Assembly: GCA_013205085.1 (NCBI GenBank)
Contig: JABMLH010000003.1
Span: forward strand, 310,001 to 374,000
Direction of reading: 5' to 3'
DNA from: Microbacteriaceae bacterium VKM Ac-2854
GTDB taxonomy: Bacteria > Actinomycetota > Actinomycetes > Actinomycetales > Microbacteriaceae
DNA length: 64,000 nucleotides
A program made the translations under genes and the position numbers. Numbering within the stretch: the first letter of the stretch is position 1; each line of letters begins with the position of its first letter. Under the pieces are notes generated by a model that worked only from the letters and a program-made list of their open reading frames with translations, ran no database searches and was not told the origin of the DNA. This document shows, one piece after another, positions 58,593-64,000 of this stretch.

Positions 58593-59636
58593 TTAGGCGT
58601 TCGGCGTGACGACCGCGCGGCCGGAGAGGGCGCCCGACTCGAGGCGGCGGTAGGCCTCGAGAGCGTCGCTCATCGAGTAGCGCTCGATGTCGGGGGTGAT
58701 CTGGCCCGCGCGATACATCGCGACGACCTCGTAGAGCTCCTCGATGGTGCCCCAGTAGGTGTTCGTCAGCGTCGCCTCGTATGGGTTCGTGAAGAAGGAC
58801 CAGTTCGCGACGCCGCCGGCGATGCCGACCACGGTGATCCGCCCACCCTGAGCGACCGCGCCCTGGGCGGTCGCGATGGTCGGCGTCGCTCCGACGAAGT
58901 CGAAGACGGCATCGACGCCGCGCCCGCCCGTGAGCGCGCGGATCGCGTCGACCTGACCCGCACCACCGGCGACCGCGAGGGCACCGTTCGCCTCGGCGCG
59001 CGCCATCGCCTCGGGCTTCATGTCGGTCGCGATGACCGTCGCGCCCGTGAGCGCGGTGAGGATCTGCACCGCGATCTGACCGAGTCCGCCGAGTCCGATC
59101 ACCAGCGCGGAGCGTCCACCGCCGGCGAGGTTCGGCAGCGACGCCTTGATCGCGTGATACGGCGTGAGTCCGGCGTCGCTCAGCGGAGCCGCCGCGACCG
59201 GATCCGCGTCGCCGAGCGGCACCAGATTGCGCGCGGGCACCACGACGTACTCGGCCATACCGCCGTCGCGGCCGAGGCCGATGCCGAGGTAGGGCATGGA
59301 CGCAGCGTTGGTGCAGTAGGTGTCCTGGCCGCGGGAGCAGGACTGGCAGTGTCCGCAGCCGACCGGTCCGTAGACCAGGTACGCGTCGCCGATCGCGAAC
59401 CCGGAGACGCCCTCGCCGACCTCCTCGACCCACCCGGAGTTCTCGTGTCCGAGCGTGAACCCGGGCGCGATCGCCCCGGGGGTGTCGGCCGCGAACTCCT
59501 TGTAGAGCGCGACGTCGGAGTGGCACGCGCCCGCGCCGGCTACCTTCAGCAGCACCTCACCCGGTCCGGGCTTCGGCTTCGCCACCTCCTCGATGCTCGG
59601 GAAGGTCTGCCACTGGCTGAAACGGACGGCTTTCAC
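58593..59636 (-). CDS. Zinc-dependent alcohol dehydrogenase
   Basis: 347 residues. MDR superfamily: catalytic zinc ligands in AGACHSDVALY and LGHENSGWVEEVGEGV, structural zinc cysteines in CGHCQSCSRGQDTYC, and the NAD loop VIGLGGLGQIAVQIL. TYWGTIEELYEVVAMY near the end is usual for NAD-dependent secondary alcohol dehydrogenases. A near-perfect inverted repeat 36 bp upstream (59672-59695) suggests a local regulator. Confidence 0.92.
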   Translation of the reverse strand: MKAVRFSQWQTFPSIEEVAKPKPGPGEVLLKVAGAGACHSDVALYKEFAADTPGAIAPGFTLGHENSGWVEEVGEGVSGFAIGDAYLVYGPVGCGHCQSCSRGQDTYCTNAASMPYLGIGLGRDGGMAEYVVVPARNLVPLGDADPVAAAPLSDAGLTPYHAIKASLPNLAGGGRSALVIGLGGLGQIAVQILTALTGATVIATDMKPEAMARAEANGALAVAGGAGQVDAIRALTGGRGVDAVFDFVGATPTIATAQGAVAQGGRITVVGIAGGVANWSFFTNPYEATLTNTYWGTIEELYEVVAMYRAGQITPDIERYSMSDALEAYRRLESGALSGRAVVTPNA

Positions 59637-59671
59637 GGTCGTGCTCCTGGTTCCGACCGGTCGCGCCGGCC

Positions 59672-59695
59672 CTCGAATCGTGTTGACGAATCGAG
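59672..59695. promoter_or_regulatory. Inverted repeat upstream of the alcohol dehydrogenase
   Basis: CTCGAATCGT-GTTG-ACGAATCGAG, 10-bp arms with one mismatch. TAGGCT/TAGTTA sequences on the minus strand just upstream are -10-like. Probable operator. Confidence 0.5.
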
Positions 59696-59748
59696 GCTAC
59701 TCCGACATTTGTTGTGTAACTAGCCTAAGGCTCGCCCGTCGAGCACCC

Positions 59749-60849
59749 TTAGACCGCCGCGCGCAGCGGCGCCCGCAGCTCCAGGTCGCGCACCGCATCT
59801 CGAACCAGCGGCAGCACGTACCGGCCGGTGTCGATCGCCTCGCCGAGGTCGCCCAGAGTCGGCAGCGAGATGATGTCGGCGCCGAGCTCGACGTACTTCG
59901 CCAGCGAGGCCGCGACCGTCTCGGGCGAGCCGACGAGGAGGCTGGAGGCGCCACCCGCGCCGGCGAAGGCCTTCGGCGTCCACAGGTTGCCGTCGTGGAT
60001 CTCCTGCTTCGCCGCGATGTCGCGAAGCCGCGTCGTGCCGACGTTGGTCGCCTCCGGCGCGTTGATCCGCGCGAACGACGAGTAGAACGCCGTGAGCCGA
60101 TCGACGAGCGTGCGCGCCTTCTCCCAGGCGAGCTCATCGGTCTCGGCGAGGATGGGGCGGAAAGTGACCCAGAAGCGGATCCGGTCGGTACGCCCCGCCT
60201 TCGCCGCCTCCTCGTAGACGCGGTCGATCTGCTGCTTGGTCTCGGCGAGCGGCTCGCCCCAGAGCGCGAAGATGTCGGCCTGTCGGCCGCCCGCCGCGTA
60301 GGCGAAGTCGGACGAGCCGCCGAGCGACACCGGGATCGCGCCGCCGGAGTGCGTCTCGTAGCCCGGACCGAAGTCCTCGAAGCGGTAGTAGCTGCCCTCA
60401 TAGGAGAACGGCTCCCGACGCGTCCACGCCGCGCGCAGGATCTCGATGAACTCGCTCGAGCGCTCGTAGCGCTGCTGCTTGTCGAAGTAGTCGCCCTGGC
60501 GCCGTTGCTCCGCATCCGCTCCGCCGGAGATGATGTGCACGATGGTGCGGCCGCTGCCGATCTGGTCGAGCGTCGCGAGCCCCTGGGCCGCGACGGTCGG
60601 GAACGCCGTATTGGGCCGCACGGCGACCACGGTCTTCAGGCGCGACGTCGCGTTCAGCACCGTCGCCGACAGGGCGTACTGGTCGGCGCTGTCGCTGCCG
60701 TAGGGCACCAGCGTCGCGTCGAAGCCCCAGTCCTCGATCGTCTGCGCGTAGCGGCGCAGGTAGTCGACGTCGATGCGCTGGTTGAAGCCTTTGCTGCGCT
60801 GAGTGGCGGGGGTGGTGCTGATGGCGTTCACGAAGTCGATGTCGGCCAC
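59749..60849 (-). CDS. FMN-dependent LLM monooxygenase (alkanesulfonate monooxygenase-like)
   Basis: 366 residues. SsuD-type barrel: GFDATLVPYGSDSADQYALS, LKTVVAVRPNTAFPTVAAQG, LDQIGSGRTIVHIISGGADA, GYETHSGGAIPVSLGGSSDF. The IISGGADAEQRRQGD segment is typical of SsuD/SfnG relatives using FMNH2. Substrate likely a sulfonate or sulfone, or another small molecule. GAGTCTCC upstream gives GGAGAC as ribosome site. No reductase is adjacent. Confidence 0.87.
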   Translation of the reverse strand: MADIDFVNAISTTPATQRSKGFNQRIDVDYLRRYAQTIEDWGFDATLVPYGSDSADQYALSATVLNATSRLKTVVAVRPNTAFPTVAAQGLATLDQIGSGRTIVHIISGGADAEQRRQGDYFDKQQRYERSSEFIEILRAAWTRREPFSYEGSYYRFEDFGPGYETHSGGAIPVSLGGSSDFAYAAGGRQADIFALWGEPLAETKQQIDRVYEEAAKAGRTDRIRFWVTFRPILAETDELAWEKARTLVDRLTAFYSSFARINAPEATNVGTTRLRDIAAKQEIHDGNLWTPKAFAGAGGASSLLVGSPETVAASLAKYVELGADIISLPTLGDLGEAIDTGRYVLPLVRDAVRDLELRAPLRAAV

Positions 60850-60973
60850 GGAGTCTCCTTAGTTCGGCGGGTGACGCCATCCTTCGCGCTCATGGCGCCA
60901 CCCGTCCGTCCTGCCGCAACCGAGCGTCACCGGACGTCATCTTTCTTCATCCCCGCCCGAAGCGGGAATACCG

Positions 60974-62266
60974 CTAGCTCACCGTGTCGCGCCGCAGCGC
61001 GAGCGGCACCCGCTCGAACATCCGGTCGAAGACGACGCGGCGGTCGAACTGCAAAGCGTAGGCGCGGGCCCTGGCGGCCCACTCGCGGCGGTCCTCCGGC
61101 GAGAGTTCCAGGATCGCGTGATCGAGAGCGTCGGCGATCGCGTCCGGATCCTCGACCGGCACGACCAACGCGTGGCCGCCGATCGCCTCGCCGATCCCGC
61201 CCGTGAGGGTCGTGATGACGGGGCCGCCACCCGCGAGCATCTTCTCGGCCAGCGCGATGCCGAAGGTCTCGACGAACTCCGGGCGGGGCTTGCTCGGCAG
61301 CACGAACGCCGAGCACCCGGCCATCAGGTACGGCTTCTCGGCATCCCCGACGTCGTCCAGGAATCGGATCCGCTCGGCCAGCGGCGAGGCCGCCGCGACC
61401 GCGCGCAGGCCATCCGCCTGCGGTCCGCGTCCGGCGATCACGAGCACCTGCTCGCCGTTGACGTGGCTGCGCTCGAACCCGGCGATCAGATCCTCGACGC
61501 CCTTCGCCTCCGTCAGTCGGGAGAGGAAGAGCACGTAGCCCTCGCGGGTGAGACCGCGGGCCTCGAGAACCTCGTCGACCACACCCTCGTCGAGGTCGAG
61601 GTACGCGTCCGCGTCGATCGCCGGGTAGGAGATCCGGATGCGCTCGCGGCACTGCTGCGCGAACCGCGTGCCGTGCTGCTCGTCCACGCGCGCCGCCTCC
61701 GCCACGATCAGGTCGCGGGTGTACTCCGACACCGCGACCAGGTGATCCTGGCTGAGGTAGCTGGAGAGGATGTGCGCCGCGGCCCCCAGGCGCCCTTCGA
61801 GCACGGCGGTGCGCACCACGTTGGTGACGTCCGAGCCGACGGCCTCGGCGATGGTGGTCACGTTCACCGGAAGGCCGGTGCCCCAGGCGGCGCGCAACGC
61901 ATCCGCCACCGCGATCGTGTGCGGGCTGAGGTAGAGCGAGAGCGCCACCGTCGGCACGCCGTCGGTGAACAGCTCGACCAGGCGCCCGGTGATGCCGGCG
62001 AGGTAGCGACCGTCCGGCACCTTGTAGTCGCCGACGGGCGCGGGGCGCTCCACGATGATGCCGGGGCTGTACGGCAGCACCGCGTCCAGCGGCTTGAGCG
62101 GCAGGCCGGCGGCCTGCAGGCGCTCGATCGGCCAGGTGACGATGCGCACCTCGTCGAAGCCGCGTTCCAGCGCCGTCTCCGCGAGATTGCGCGCTTCGAC
62201 GGAGTGCCCGCAGATCACCGGATCGGCGCGGACGATGATCACCAAACGGTTCTCGATCTGGTTCAT
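60974..62266 (-). CDS. Glycosyltransferase family 1/4-type
   Basis: 430 residues, GT-B fold. The C-terminal domain has VLFLSRLTEAKGVEDLIAGF, VLVIAGRGPQADGLRAVA and the E-x7-E nucleotide-sugar site in ETFGIALAEKMLAGGG. The N-terminal region is atypical (VIIVRADPVICGHSVEARNL). It resembles the sucrose/mannosyl GT4 group. The start overlaps the GH92 stop by 4 nt, suggesting joint action on mannose-containing glycans. Confidence 0.87.
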   Translation of the reverse strand: MNQIENRLVIIVRADPVICGHSVEARNLAETALERGFDEVRIVTWPIERLQAAGLPLKPLDAVLPYSPGIIVERPAPVGDYKVPDGRYLAGITGRLVELFTDGVPTVALSLYLSPHTIAVADALRAAWGTGLPVNVTTIAEAVGSDVTNVVRTAVLEGRLGAAAHILSSYLSQDHLVAVSEYTRDLIVAEAARVDEQHGTRFAQQCRERIRISYPAIDADAYLDLDEGVVDEVLEARGLTREGYVLFLSRLTEAKGVEDLIAGFERSHVNGEQVLVIAGRGPQADGLRAVAAASPLAERIRFLDDVGDAEKPYLMAGCSAFVLPSKPRPEFVETFGIALAEKMLAGGGPVITTLTGGIGEAIGGHALVVPVEDPDAIADALDHAILELSPEDRREWAARARAYALQFDRRVVFDRMFERVPLALRRDTVS

Positions 62267-64000
62267 GAGCTGGCTCCCTGCTGTGCATCGGGGGTCGGGG
62301 TGGAGGGGGTCGGGGTGGAGGGTGGTCGGTGACTGCTGCCCCAGTCACTCGGATCCGGGCCGAGTTCGACCAGGAGTTCGCCGCCGGCGTGCAGCTCGGC
62401 GCCGTCGATCCAGCTGCGGGCGAGCGGCGATCCGTTCAGCCAGGCGCGCTGGACGTACTGCGCCGCTGCGCCGGCCTCGGGCTCGATGAAGCCGGTGGTG
62501 CGGATGTGGAACCGCGCGTCGCCCACGGCGAGCGCCGCCTGGGCGAAGGCGGGCGCGTTCACCAGGAAGAGGTTCTGCCCGGCGACGGGGAAGAGCCCGA
62601 GCGAGGCCCAGACGTACCAGGAGCTCAGGCCACCGGAGTCGTCGTTGCCGGGCAGCCCGCCGCGACCGGTGCCGAACTGCTGGTGCAGCACGTTGTGCAC
62701 GATCTCGGCGGTGCGATCGGGTCGGCCGGCGTAGTGGTACGCCCAGGGCGCCTCCATGTCGGGCTCGTTGTTGAGCCCCTCGAAGCGACCGAGCGCGTAG
62801 CCCGCTGCCATCTCCTCGACGCCCGGCCGGGTGCCCGGCTGGGTCACCGGATCCGCGCCGTAGCCGAAGAACGCATCCAGTTGGGCCACGAACGCCGCGT
62901 CGCCCCCGCTGAGCGCGATCCGCGCGGCCATGTCGTGCACCAGGCGGAACGAGTAGTTGTAGCGCGTGCCCTCGTAGTAGGTCGAGTCCTTCAGCATGCC
63001 CGACGACGCGTCGAAGGCGTTGCGCCAGCGCGCCGCCATCGGCTCCAGCTGCTCGGCGAGGGCGCGGTCGCCCAGTCGGCGCGCGACCTTGGCGGTGCAC
63101 CAGTAGCCGAAGGCGAGGTCGAGCGTGTGGCTGATCGGATGCGCCTCGCCGCGCAGCAGGAACTCCTCGCCGTAGGTGCGGCGCAGGTCGTCCGACATGT
63201 GCACCAGAGCGCCGTCCCAGTCGATTCCCGGTAGGCCGAGTTGGCTGAGGTCGGCCAGGAAGGTGTGCGCGAGTGCGCTGCCCTGCCGGGAGAAGCGGTC
63301 GCTGCCGCGGGCCATCCGGTAGCCGATCGGGAAGTTGCCCTCTTCGGCGCAGATCGTCAGGAGGGCGTTCGCCAACTCGACGGCCCGCTCCGGCATCAGG
63401 GCGGTGAGCAGGGGCAGCTGGGTGCGGTAGATGTCCCACATCGTGCTGATGTCGAACGCGAAGGCGCCGTCGCTGGGCCAGAACGGGCTCTCGGACATCG
63501 CCAGGCTCGGCTTGATCAGGGCGTGGTAGAGCGCGGTGGCGAAGACGGTCTGCCTCTCGGTGTCCGTCGTCTCCACCGAGATGGTCTTCAGGGCCTTGCG
63601 CCAGACCTTCCGGGTGCGCTCGTGCCGCTGCGCGAAGCCGTCGCTGCCGGGCGGCACGTCCTTGTGCAGGTTCTGCCGGGCCTGGTCGATGCCGCGCAGC
63701 GAGAAGCCCATCCGCAGTTCGACGGTCTGGCCGGCCTCGCTGGGCCCCGCCCACATCAGGCCGAAGCTGCGCAGCGTGGTCGGGCGGATGTGGTCGAAGG
63801 CGAGCCGGGTGCCGCCCGGCATCAGGCGGCGGTCGTACCAGAGCATCTGGCGCCACTGCGCGGCGTCGCACTCGATGTACACCGCGAGGGGCGCGCCCTC
63901 GACGGTGATCTCGCCCGCGGCGATGCCTGGAGCGATGGTCTCCAGGTGCGCGCGCAGCGGGATGGTCGAGCCGTAGGGGATGCCGAGTCCGCCGAGCGAG
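62263..64000 (-). CDS. GH92 alpha-mannosidase, 5' partial
   Basis: The frame is open to the right edge (codons from 63999), so the N-terminal domain lies outside; 578 residues are visible. GH92 signatures: FDISTMWDIYRTQLPLLTAL, GYRMARGSDRFSRQGSALAH, LNNEPDMEAPWAYHYAGRPD and GGLPGNDDSGGLSSWYVWAS with the catalytic acid region. The family consists of Ca-dependent exo-alpha-mannosidases. No signal peptide can be judged. It overlaps the glycosyltransferase start (ATGA). Confidence 0.93.
   Translation of the reverse strand, partial: SLGGLGIPYGSTIPLRAHLETIAPGIAAGEITVEGAPLAVYIECDAAQWRQMLWYDRRLMPGGTRLAFDHIRPTTLRSFGLMWAGPSEAGQTVELRMGFSLRGIDQARQNLHKDVPPGSDGFAQRHERTRKVWRKALKTISVETTDTERQTVFATALYHALIKPSLAMSESPFWPSDGAFAFDISTMWDIYRTQLPLLTALMPERAVELANALLTICAEEGNFPIGYRMARGSDRFSRQGSALAHTFLADLSQLGLPGIDWDGALVHMSDDLRRTYGEEFLLRGEAHPISHTLDLAFGYWCTAKVARRLGDRALAEQLEPMAARWRNAFDASSGMLKDSTYYEGTRYNYSFRLVHDMAARIALSGGDAAFVAQLDAFFGYGADPVTQPGTRPGVEEMAAGYALGRFEGLNNEPDMEAPWAYHYAGRPDRTAEIVHNVLHQQFGTGRGGLPGNDDSGGLSSWYVWASLGLFPVAGQNLFLVNAPAFAQAALAVGDARFHIRTTGFIEPEAGAAAQYVQRAWLNGSPLARSWIDGAELHAGGELLVELGPDPSDWGSSHRPPSTPTPSTPTPDAQQGASS

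Noticed and set aside
60950-60968. CCCGC/GCGGG hairpin after the glycosyltransferase as a terminator
   Set aside because: Only 5-bp arms and no U-tract; too weak to list.

Overview
This 64 kb window is a high-GC actinobacterial chromosome segment, most likely Microbacteriaceae or a close relative. I infer this from the GC-rich codon use, from leaderless genes with TANNNT -10 boxes about 6 nt before the start codon, from GlnR-like GNNAC boxes, from an F420 gene (cofD), and from the housekeeping block DUF177-rpmF-rnc-mutM. No rRNA, tRNA or CRISPR array was seen.

Layout. 1-27 kb is a purine catabolism region: a molybdenum hydroxylase (FAD subunit cut by the left edge, then a fused 2Fe-2S/Mo subunit), 8-oxoguanine deaminase, XdhC, allantoinase, an NCS2 permease fused to a degenerate OHCU-decarboxylase domain, uricase, guanine deaminase, PucR, HIU hydrolase, OHCU decarboxylase, a MocA-like nucleotidyltransferase, a SufU/NifU-like scaffold, an RpiR regulator, allantoate amidohydrolase and a PucG-type aminotransferase. 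Together these take guanine, 8-oxoguanine and xanthine through urate and allantoin to ureidoglycine, releasing nitrogen. Small lipoprotein genes, a TetR/acetyltransferase/MFS divergon and a repeat-bracketed DUF559-type gene are interspersed. 27-36 kb is mixed accessory content: regulators, an SDR, a hydrolase, an AtzH-like/amidase fusion with a formamidase, a YoaK-like membrane protein, VapBC, and a TetR-controlled NmrA/SnoaL pair.

36-45 kb is the most unusual part. It is a lower-GC island beside mutM, holding three predicted defence-type modules: XRE-ImmA/IrrE with an unknown partner, an AAA_13 RloC/PrrC-like ATPase, and a RloA-RloB pair. The modules are separated by two clear and one short degenerate copy of the mutM 3' end, all in the orientation of mutM. 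I read this as serial insertion at the mutM 3' end, each event swapping the terminal zinc-finger codons. No integrase is visible.

45-56 kb holds mutM, rnc, rpmF and DUF177, then one long minus-strand operon for reductive pyrimidine (or hydantoin) catabolism: beta-ureidopropionase, dihydropyrimidinase, an F420-type LLM oxidoreductase, a four-gene NMT1/THI5-like ABC importer and a class III aminotransferase. No dihydropyrimidine dehydrogenase is present. cofD is divergent from this operon. 57-64 kb carries a patatin, a 22-residue membrane peptide gene, a zinc alcohol dehydrogenase, an FMN monooxygenase, a glycosyltransferase and a GH92 mannosidase cut by the right edge.

Six or seven GlnR-like boxes sit before purine and pyrimidine genes and suggest common nitrogen control. 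Many intergenic gaps carry long, unrelated inverted repeats that probably act as bidirectional terminators.
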